From: Candidatus Cloacimonadota bacterium
GTDB taxonomy: Bacteria; Cloacimonadota; Cloacimonadia; Cloacimonadales; TCS61
DNA length: 13,526 bases
Assembly (NCBI GenBank): GCA_014382915.1
Contig: JACNIV010000160.1
Span: forward strand, 8,017-21,542
Reading direction: 5' to 3'
In this document: positions 1 to 5,503 of the stretch, one piece after another
Layout of the letters: every line of letters begins with the position of its first letter
Numbering within the stretch: the first letter of the stretch is position 1
Translations under genes and position numbers: made by a program
The notes under the pieces: model-generated
Told to the model about the DNA's origin: nothing
What the model saw: the letters and a program-made list of their open reading frames with translations, nothing else
Database searches by the model: none

Positions 1-23
1 GGTTGCGAATTTGTGAATTGCGG

Positions 24-52
24 TTTTAGCGTCAAGGATTTAGCCGCTAAAA
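24..52. repeat. small inverted repeat at left edge
   Basis: TTTTAGCG at 24-31 is exactly complementary to CGCTAAAA at 45-52, with a 13-nt loop. The plus strand is also open from base 1 to a TAG at 73-75 (24 codons), so this could be the end of something entering from the left. I recognise no protein family in that tail. It reads more like a dispersed non-coding repeat than a gene. The rest of 1-112 holds nothing I can identify. Confidence 0.3.
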
Positions 53-112
53 GGCACAAAATTAAATTGAAGTAGAGTTGGTTTGCATCAACCCTATGAC
101 TTACAGCAGTAT

Positions 113-766
113 TTATATCTTATAAAAATTTCGTTTTTTTATCTTAGGCCATAAGTGTTCACGAAATTTATTTCTACACAGTACAAATTTAATTACCACT
201 ATTATTATAAATAAAGTTCCTGGAAATGGATATGTTATTAACCACAAATAAAATGGTGATCTAATTACTACATTTTGTCCATCATCTCGATTATAGTATA
301 TATAAGTACCAAAAAAGGTGTGTATAACCTTGACTCTTTTATCACTTTCATAAGGATATAAAATCATTAATTCTCTAAAGTAAAACCTATCCATAGGTAT
401 GGATTCAATTAATTCACCGGTTAATGAATATTTTTCATATATTTGAGAACGACTTCTAAATGCATGAATAATTTTATTTGTAAATCTAATTGTAGCACCA
501 CCTCCAAGATTCCAACCCCTAATATATTTACCATCTGAATTATAAACATGAATTCTGCTATATGTACTATTATAGATATATAAATTGTTATTTTTGTCTA
601 CAAAGTTTTCGTGAATTAAACCAAATGGAAACTTAGCTTTTAAAAGATGTTTATTTGCTTTATACAAATATTCTCCTGAAATATGTATAAAAATCAACCC
701 CAGTATAGCAGCTATAGCTATTGTTCTATAAATTAATTTTAAAGCGAAACGTATCTGTTTCTTCAT
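113..766 (-). CDS. hypothetical membrane protein with beta-propeller-like segment
   Basis: A 217-residue protein I cannot assign to a named family. A hydrophobic stretch at about residues 12-30 follows a basic start (MKKQIRFALK) and looks like a signal anchor. A second one at about 172-195 is followed by a basic tail, so both ends are probably membrane-embedded with the middle outside the cytoplasm. The middle contains NHL/six-bladed-propeller-like strands: 'DKNNNLYIYNSTYSRIHVYN' and then 'SDGKYIRGW' at about residues 57-85. That is only one or two blades, too few for a full propeller. The gene begins 9 nt after the stop of its minus-strand neighbour at 776-964, with no clear Shine-Dalgarno, so translational coupling is likely. 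It is visibly more AT-rich than the plus-strand genes, which suggests transfer (inference). Confidence 0.55.
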   Translation of the reverse strand: MKKQIRFALKLIYRTIAIAAILGLIFIHISGEYLYKANKHLLKAKFPFGLIHENFVDKNNNLYIYNSTYSRIHVYNSDGKYIRGWNLGGGATIRFTNKIIHAFRSRSQIYEKYSLTGELIESIPMDRFYFRELMILYPYESDKRVKVIHTFFGTYIYYNRDDGQNVVIRSPFYLWLITYPFPGTLFIIIVVIKFVLCRNKFREHLWPKIKKRNFYKI

Positions 767-775
767 TTTATCATT

Positions 776-964
776 CTATGGATATACTGTACCCAAATGA
801 TAATACCATGAAAGCCCTGGTCCAGTATTATAGAATCCTAATGAATTTGTATAAATTCCAGTTGGTTGAAAAAATCCTGTAATATCAATTGAGAGAGATA
901 TCCCAATTATATCACCCAATGAAAAACTTGCAAATAAAAGAATTATGTATATCCTTTTCATCAT
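776..964 (-). CDS. small hypothetical protein with signal-peptide-like N-terminus
   Basis: A 62-residue product of unknown function. I chose the ATG at 964 rather than the upstream in-frame ATG at 997 because AGAGG lies 6 nt before it, and the upstream extension runs through the hairpin at 990-1015. The N-terminus (MMKRIYIILLFASFSLG) looks like a signal peptide or a single membrane segment. The remainder is rich in G, Y and S, has no cysteines, and matches no motif I know. It sits 9 nt upstream of the 217-residue membrane protein on the same strand, so the two probably form a small operon facing away from the main gene cluster. It could also be a decayed remnant of a longer envelope protein. 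Confidence 0.4.
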   Translation of the reverse strand: MMKRIYIILLFASFSLGDIIGISLSIDITGFFQPTGIYTNSLGFYNTGPGLSWYYHLGTVYP

Positions 965-989
965 ATAGACCTCTTTAAGTTTTCTTCCT

Positions 990-1015
990 CGCTGCATAGC
1001 TCCTGCTTTGCAGCG
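990..1015. repeat. REP-like hairpin 1 (terminator-like on plus strand)
   Basis: Arm CGCTGCATAGC (990-1000) pairs with GCTTTGCAGCG (1005-1015) over 11 positions with a single T-T mismatch, around the loop TCCT. On the plus strand it is followed by TTTTTCTTTTC (from 1016), which resembles a rho-independent terminator. However, no plus-strand gene lies upstream of it. On the minus strand it falls in the leader of the small gene starting at 964. Its stem length, loop length and inner AGC/GCT closing pairs match the hairpin at 1056-1081 read in the opposite direction, so I favour a REP-type repeat. Confidence 0.5.
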
Positions 1016-1055
1016 TTTTTCTTTTCAACTCAAGCTGATTGCGTTTCTTTTTAAA

Positions 1056-1081
1056 GGTTACCAAGCAGGGGCTTGGTAACC
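1056..1081. repeat. REP-like hairpin 2, perfect 11-bp stem
   Basis: GGTTACCAAGC (1056-1066) is perfectly complementary to GCTTGGTAACC (1071-1081) around the loop AGGG. Neither strand has a convincing T-tract after the stem (only TTT on the minus strand), so this is not a good terminator. Long perfect stems of this type, with AGC-loop-GCT at the tip, are typical of REP sequences moved by RAYT (TnpA-REP) transposases. No RAYT gene is present in this window. Confidence 0.5.
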
Positions 1082-1097
1082 AGAGTGAGATGAAAGA

Positions 1098-1174
1098 AAC
1101 CTTGAAAAGGTCTCTCTCAAGAGTTCGTGTATTGTTGACCCTTTCAAGGTTAATGCATGAGATAACCCTTTTTT
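1098..1174 (+). promoter_or_regulatory. alternative stem-loops ending in T-run, attenuator-like
   Basis: AACCTTGAAA (1098-1107) can pair perfectly with TTTCAAGGTT (1142-1151). Alternatively GGTTA (1148-1152) can pair with TAACC (1163-1167), which is followed at once by C and six T residues (1169-1174). The two structures share bases 1148-1151 and cannot form together, which is the layout of a leader attenuator. The downstream stem is only 5 bp, so it would be a weak terminator. I recognise no riboswitch or leader-RNA class, and the structure may simply be flank of the neighbouring hairpin repeats. Confidence 0.25.
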
Positions 1175-1201
1175 ATTGACACCAGTATTCCGCAAGAAAC
1201 A

Positions 1202-2182
1202 TTGAACTACATGATGGAATTTGCAAAAAAGGATTTCAAAGAACTGAATATTCCTGAGCAATCAGGAATTTTCACTTTTTCCGATGCAGAAAAAAAACTG
1301 TATATCGGTAAAACATCCAACCTCAAAAGGACACTTAGCAATATTTTATCTTTGAACCCGGATAATGAAATACTGTTTAAACTGGTATCTCTCACCGAAA
1401 AAGTAAGTTTTACTGAATATCCTTCACTCTTCCTGACTCTGGTAGAAGAAAAGAAACTGCTCGATAAATTTCAGCCTGAACATAACGTGCTATTAAAACC
1501 GCATTTGGATTATGTTTACCTGGGGATAGATTTTATCGGAGTTCCCTACTTCAAAGTTGTGGAAAATACGCAGGAAAATCTGTATTATCTTGGTCCTTTC
1601 AGAGATCGCTTTTTTGTGTATGACCTGCTGGATACGATGGGAGAGCTTTTCCAATTCCCTGTTTGTGAAGATGAAAAATATCCCTGTCAAAGACTGAAAG
1701 ATAAGAAATGCTACGGCTGGTGTGTGAAAGAGAATACTGAAATCGGGAAGGTAATAGTTGATTCTTATCTGCAGGTGAATAAAAAACTTACAATAGAATT
1801 GAAAGCAAAAAAGGAAGAACTTTCCGATGACCTGCAATTTGTAAGAGTAGAGCAATTGAAAAAACGGGTTACGATAATAAAAAAATTTTATGATCAAATC
1901 AAATTTCTTCACACCACCAAAAATCTGGATCTGGAATTGAATATTGAAGAAACTACGATCACAATTAATAAAGGTATGATCTCTGAAATAAAAGACGGTT
2001 TAACTTTCTTTCATTTTCCCGAAATTTCACCCCAATACCGCGATAAAGAACTGCTGGCATTTGATAAAGAACAGCTCTCTGAAAGATGGATAATTTACAG
2101 TCATCTGCAAAAAAACAGAAAAAAATATCTTGATAAAATATATAAAAACTCAGTTTCGGAAATGATAAAGAAACTGCAATAA
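1202..2182 (+). CDS. stand-alone UvrC N-terminal-like GIY-YIG protein (Cho-like)
   Basis: The protein resembles the N-terminal half of UvrC, the nuclease subunit of nucleotide excision repair. The GIY-YIG core shows GIF at residues 22-24, YIG at 34-36, Arg43 and a likely catalytic Glu82/83 before 'LLDKFQPEHN', which corresponds to the metal-binding Glu of UvrC. A UvrC-type cysteine cluster follows (C155, C162, C170, C174), then a UVR-like helical stretch at about 180-235. At 326 residues it ends before the RNase H-like and HhH domains of UvrC (about 600 residues), so only the 3'-type incision activity would be expected. The start is uncertain: TTG at 1202 or ATG at 1211 or 1214. None has a Shine-Dalgarno, unlike almost every other gene here. 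The frame stays open upstream to a TAA at 1163, so the gene may be 5'-truncated or leaderless. It is first in the plus-strand cluster, 19 nt before the response regulator. Confidence 0.75.
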   Translation: MNYMMEFAKKDFKELNIPEQSGIFTFSDAEKKLYIGKTSNLKRTLSNILSLNPDNEILFKLVSLTEKVSFTEYPSLFLTLVEEKKLLDKFQPEHNVLLKPHLDYVYLGIDFIGVPYFKVVENTQENLYYLGPFRDRFFVYDLLDTMGELFQFPVCEDEKYPCQRLKDKKCYGWCVKENTEIGKVIVDSYLQVNKKLTIELKAKKEELSDDLQFVRVEQLKKRVTIIKKFYDQIKFLHTTKNLDLELNIEETTITINKGMISEIKDGLTFFHFPEISPQYRDKELLAFDKEQLSERWIIYSHLQKNRKKYLDKIYKNSVSEMIKKLQ

Positions 2183-2201
2183 ATGCAGCGGAGTAAAATA
2201 G

Positions 2202-2579
2202 ATGAAGAAAGTTGTTCTGGTTGTAGATGATGAAGCAAGTGTAACAGAATATCTCAAATTGGATCTGGAAGAGCATAACCCGAACATCAAGGTTATATGC
2301 CAGAACACAGGCTATGAAGCTTTGAAAGAAATAATGGAAGGTTCTGTTGACCTGTTACTTACCGATATTGCCATGCCCGATATGGACGGTTATGAGCTTT
2401 ATTCCCGTGCCAAAGATTATGATAAAAACCTGACTATTATTATGATGACAGGTTTTGGTTACGATCCCGGTCATGCTGTTGTCAAATCTCGCGGAGATGG
2501 CTTGCGGGATGTAGTTTTCAAACCGTTCGATATTCAGAAACTCAGCGATTTAATTCAGAAAAGAATTAGAGGAGAATGA
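2202..2579 (+). CDS. single-domain response regulator (receiver only)
   Basis: A CheY-like receiver of 125 residues with no output domain. The phosphorylation site is complete: acidic pair D9/D10, phosphoacceptor D55 in 'LLLTDIAMPDMDGYEL', switch residue T83 and K107 in 'FKPFD'. GGAG (in GCGGAGTAAAATAG) precedes the ATG. The partner is probably the histidine kinase at 4267-5502 in the same cluster (inference). With no DNA-binding or enzymatic output, it would act by protein-protein contact or as a phosphorelay intermediate. Its stop overlaps the ATG of the next gene (ATGA at 2576-2579), so the following peptidase is expected to be translationally coupled. Confidence 0.9.
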   Translation: MKKVVLVVDDEASVTEYLKLDLEEHNPNIKVICQNTGYEALKEIMEGSVDLLLTDIAMPDMDGYELYSRAKDYDKNLTIIMMTGFGYDPGHAVVKSRGDGLRDVVFKPFDIQKLSDLIQKRIRGE

Positions 2580-3492
2580 TACGAAAACCCGGAAAATCCT
2601 GATACTTCTAATATTCTGCTGCCAGATTAACCCTCTTTTTTCTAATGTTAAACATAACCGCATCACATACGAGAATCTAATTCTTTTTGTTCATGAACAA
2701 GATGTAAGATCGGTATCGATTTTAGTTTCCCAATTCGATAAAGATATCAGGAATTTACAGAAAACGGTCGGTTCCTACCTGGATGAACCTGTTAATGTAA
2801 TGGTAGCTGCCGATGAAAAGGAATATCAAAGCTGGACAGCAAAGAGTTCGGCTATTATGGAATTCAGCCTGGCTTTTTACAATAGCAATAATAACACAAT
2901 CTACACCAGGAATCCTGCCAGGTTAAAAAGCATTAAAGCTATTCGGCGTATTTTGCTTCACGAATATATTCATCATTTTGTACATCATTTCTGGAAGAAT
3001 CCGCCGCTCTGGTTCAACGAAGGAATGGCGGTTTATTTTTCCGGTGATATGGGATTTGACCGCGAATTGAATTTCGCCCGAAACTACATTCTGGGAAATT
3101 CACGTACATTAGAGCAGATGAAATATTCCTATCCCAAAAACAGGATAGAATGGGAATCTTTCTATGCTAAATCCGGGCTTGCAGTAAAGTACCTTTATAC
3201 AAAACGCCGGCACGAATTTTACCGATTGTGGGATTATTCCAAACCTAACAGGAATTTCAATTCTGCCTTCCTGAAAAGTTTTTTCTTTACGCCAAAAGAT
3301 TTCTCCGCTTTTTTTGAAGAGTATGCCAAAAGTCATTTTCGGGCAGAGATACTTCTGGCATCCACCGGTATCATCTGGGGTGTTTTGCCATTGTTGCTTA
3401 TTGCCGGAGTAATACGGAAAAAGATCAAAACCCGGAAAGTTGAAAAAGAGTGGGTTCAAGAAACAGAAGAAGAGGATGATTTTGATGAGTAA
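2576..3492 (+). CDS. membrane-anchored HExxH metallopeptidase (peptidase MA-like), frame broken at 5' end
   Basis: A zinc peptidase of the gluzincin/peptidase-MA type. HEYIH (2959-2973) gives the two His ligands and the catalytic Glu, and 'WFNEGMAVYF' about 20 residues later supplies the third ligand Glu. A C-terminal membrane segment (about 3352-3411) is followed by a basic stretch and a very acidic tail. The first ATG in the long frame (2800) lies inside the domain and cannot be the true start. The expected start is the ATGA overlap at 2576, but that frame stops after 8 codons at 2600. The frame offset by -1 is fully open from before 2572 and encodes 'KILILLIFCCQINPLFSN', a clear signal peptide. 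One extra base in the A-runs at 2584-2587 or 2593-2596 would join the two into a normal secreted protein of about 305 residues. This could be a real mutation, a sequencing error, recoding or an unusual start. Confidence 0.75.
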
Positions 3493-3527
3493 CAACATGT
3501 GATATTTACACTGATATATGAGGGAAA

Positions 3528-4301
3528 ATGAAAGATTTTGATATGCTGTTAGAGATCATAGAGAAACTACGGAAACCGAAAAAAGGCTGTCCCTGGGACA
3601 TCAAGCAAACTCACGAATCGCTTATTCCCAATTTTATAGAAGAGCTTTATGAATCCATCGAAGCTATTGAAAAGGAAGATTTCGAACATCTTTCGGAAGA
3701 ACTTGGCGACCTGATGCTGCACATCGTGATGCAAACGCAGATAGCAAAAGAGAAAGGTGAATTCAATATGGAAAAGGTTCTGCAGAAGATCAATAATAAA
3801 CTCATCAGAAGACATCCGCATGTATTTGGTGATGGTGAAGCTACCGATGCTAATGACGTGAAAATGAACTGGGAACGGATAAAATTCGAAGAAAAAAAGA
3901 GATCACGGACATCTGCTATCGACGGAATTCCCAGAACAATGCCGGCTCTCATAATAGCGCAAAGGATGCAGGAAAAAGCTGCTTCTGTGGGTTTCGACTG
4001 GCCGGATGTAGAACCTGCTATCGGGAAGCTGGAAGAAGAAGCCGTGGAATTTCGTGAAGCTTTTCGAAACAAAGATATGGAAGAGATGCAAAATGAACTG
4101 GGTGATATGCTTTTCTCTATCGTTAATATTTCCCGTAAATTAGGTTTCGATACTGAAACCGCTCTTAAAAAAACGATCAGGAAATTCGAAACAAGGTTTA
4201 AAAAAGTGGAAGAATATTATCAAAAACAAAATAAAAACATGCTGAACGCCAGCCTGGAGCAATTAGATGAGATCTGGGAAATTGCCAAAAAAAGCGAGTA
4301 A
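3528..4301 (+). CDS. mazG: MazG nucleoside triphosphate pyrophosphohydrolase
   Basis: MazG hydrolyses non-canonical and excess (d)NTPs to NMP and pyrophosphate. The protein has 257 residues, close to the usual length of full two-domain MazG. The first MazG fold begins with 'LRKPKKGCPWDIKQTHESL' and carries the metal-binding acids in 'FIEELYESIEAI' and 'LSEELGDLMLHIV'. The linker includes 'RRHPHVFGD' and 'NWERIKFEEK', both typical of MazG. The second fold repeats the pattern with 'KLEEEAVEFREA' and 'NELGDMLFSIVNI'. GAGGG lies 3 nt before the ATG. The 3' end overlaps the histidine kinase gene by 35 nt, so the two are probably co-transcribed and coupled. Confidence 0.95.
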   Translation: MKDFDMLLEIIEKLRKPKKGCPWDIKQTHESLIPNFIEELYESIEAIEKEDFEHLSEELGDLMLHIVMQTQIAKEKGEFNMEKVLQKINNKLIRRHPHVFGDGEATDANDVKMNWERIKFEEKKRSRTSAIDGIPRTMPALIIAQRMQEKAASVGFDWPDVEPAIGKLEEEAVEFREAFRNKDMEEMQNELGDMLFSIVNISRKLGFDTETALKKTIRKFETRFKKVEEYYQKQNKNMLNASLEQLDEIWEIAKKSE

Positions 4302-5502
4302 AAGACATCGAATAATAACCGCCTATTTTATCATAGGCAGTGTTATCCTGATATTTGCGTTTATCTGGTACACAAATCTTCTGTTACAAGATATAAGAAA
4401 AGATATACAGATCGTACCCGACCTGTATTCAAAGTTCCTGGGATTACCCGCAGATGTGAATATGGAATACTTCCTGTTCCAATATTTCATGGATGAGATC
4501 ATCCCGCGTATAGAGTATCCCATCATTCTTACGGATAGCTTGAAAATCCCTTTCAGTTGGGAAAACATCGATATCGAAAAAATAAAATTTTCACAACTTC
4601 CTATACGTAACCAGCAAAAACTTCTTTCTATGGTCAAAAAAATGGAAAGCCATCAATCTGTTATACCTCTGAAATTTAATAAGGAAGATGAAAAGGTTTT
4701 CAGTTATGTTTTCTATGGCGATTCCAAAACTATGACCAGATTGAAAATGATGCCATATATTGAAATGGTCGTTATTGTTATTTTCGTTCTGCTGGGGGTG
4801 TACGGAATTTTTGCTATTAAAAGAAATGAGCGTGATCTTCTCTGGGTGGGATTAGCCAAAGAAACGGCTCATCAGTTCGGCACTCCGCTTTCTTCCCTGG
4901 GCGGCTGGCTTAATATTTTGTCCATGAAGCTGGAAGAAAATGGAAATAATCCCGAAATGCTGATGATGCTGGAATACATGAATGCAGATGTAGACCGTTT
5001 GAGTAAGATCGCAGGCCGTTTTGGGAAAGTTGGTTCCGTAATAAAACGGCAATCTTCCAACCTGCATAATATCATTCTGGATACTATCGGTCATTTTCAA
5101 CACAGGCTGCCCACAATTTCACAAAAGATAGATATAAAATTTGAAAGTAAGATCGAAAATAAAGATATCCTCGTCGATCCCGACTTGATTAAATGGAGCC
5201 TGGAAAACATGATCAAAAATGCTATCGATGCCATGCAGAGCAAAGATGGCACAATACACATTAAAGCTTTTTCTCAGGGCAAAGAAACTTATATTCGCAT
5301 CAAAGACGAAGGTGTAGGTTTACCAAAATCGATGCATAAACGCATATTTTATCCGGGAATTACCAGCAAAGAGCGCGGCTGGGGACTGGGATTAAGCCTG
5401 GCAAAAAGAATCATTGAAGAATTTCATAACGGAAAGATCAGGGTATTGGAAAGCGATATCGATAAAGGAACAACGTTCGAGATCGTACTTCCGGAGGTGT
5501 GA
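4267..5502 (+). CDS. membrane sensor histidine kinase
   Basis: A 411-residue kinase. One membrane helix at about residues 16-40 and a second at about 162-185 enclose a roughly 120-residue sensor region without a recognisable domain, so it is probably extracytoplasmic. The dimerisation/phosphoacceptor box is 'AKETAHQFGTPLSSLGGWL' with H202. The residue after His is Gln rather than the usual Glu/Asp, as in 'HQ' kinases of the HPK3i type. The ATP-binding domain is complete: N box 'ENMIKNAIDAM' (N314, N318), G1 'DEGVGLP' (D347), F box 'RIFYPGITSK' and G2 'GWGLGLSLAKRII'. The ATG at 4267 lies inside the end of mazG and has GGAG 7 nt upstream. The likely partner is the receiver protein at 2202-2579, with the peptidase and MazG genes between them. 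Confidence 0.92.
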   Translation: MRSGKLPKKASKRHRIITAYFIIGSVILIFAFIWYTNLLLQDIRKDIQIVPDLYSKFLGLPADVNMEYFLFQYFMDEIIPRIEYPIILTDSLKIPFSWENIDIEKIKFSQLPIRNQQKLLSMVKKMESHQSVIPLKFNKEDEKVFSYVFYGDSKTMTRLKMMPYIEMVVIVIFVLLGVYGIFAIKRNERDLLWVGLAKETAHQFGTPLSSLGGWLNILSMKLEENGNNPEMLMMLEYMNADVDRLSKIAGRFGKVGSVIKRQSSNLHNIILDTIGHFQHRLPTISQKIDIKFESKIENKDILVDPDLIKWSLENMIKNAIDAMQSKDGTIHIKAFSQGKETYIRIKDEGVGLPKSMHKRIFYPGITSKERGWGLGLSLAKRIIEEFHNGKIRVLESDIDKGTTFEIVLPEV

Positions 5503-5503
5503 A

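Noticed and set aside
1176..1181. Perfect TTGACA upstream of the UvrC-like gene as a -35 box
   Set aside because: At 17-nt spacing the -10 position reads ACATTG and overlaps the candidate start codon; no plausible promoter results.
1058..1261. Minus-strand open frame across the hairpin region
   Set aside because: It runs through the REP-like hairpin and the start of the UvrC-like gene, with no family resemblance or ribosome site; a shadow.
2584..2600. Programmed -1 frameshifting at the peptidase 5' end
   Set aside because: No X-XXY-YYZ heptamer fits the reading frame and no obvious downstream structure was seen; a missing base is simpler. Kept only as one option in the finding.
2800..3492. 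Peptidase starting at the ATG at 2800
   Set aside because: The frame is open and protein-like for over 200 bases upstream, includes a signal peptide, and this Met lies within the domain; no Shine-Dalgarno precedes it.
3528..4301. MazG as part of a MazEF-type toxin-antitoxin system
   Set aside because: No mazE or mazF is adjacent; MazG here is a full-length housekeeping pyrophosphohydrolase.
5414..5503. Thirty-codon N-terminal extension of nnr from the ATG at 5414
   Set aside because: It lies wholly inside the kinase gene in another frame; GGAGG before 5504 and the family's usual N-terminus fix the start.
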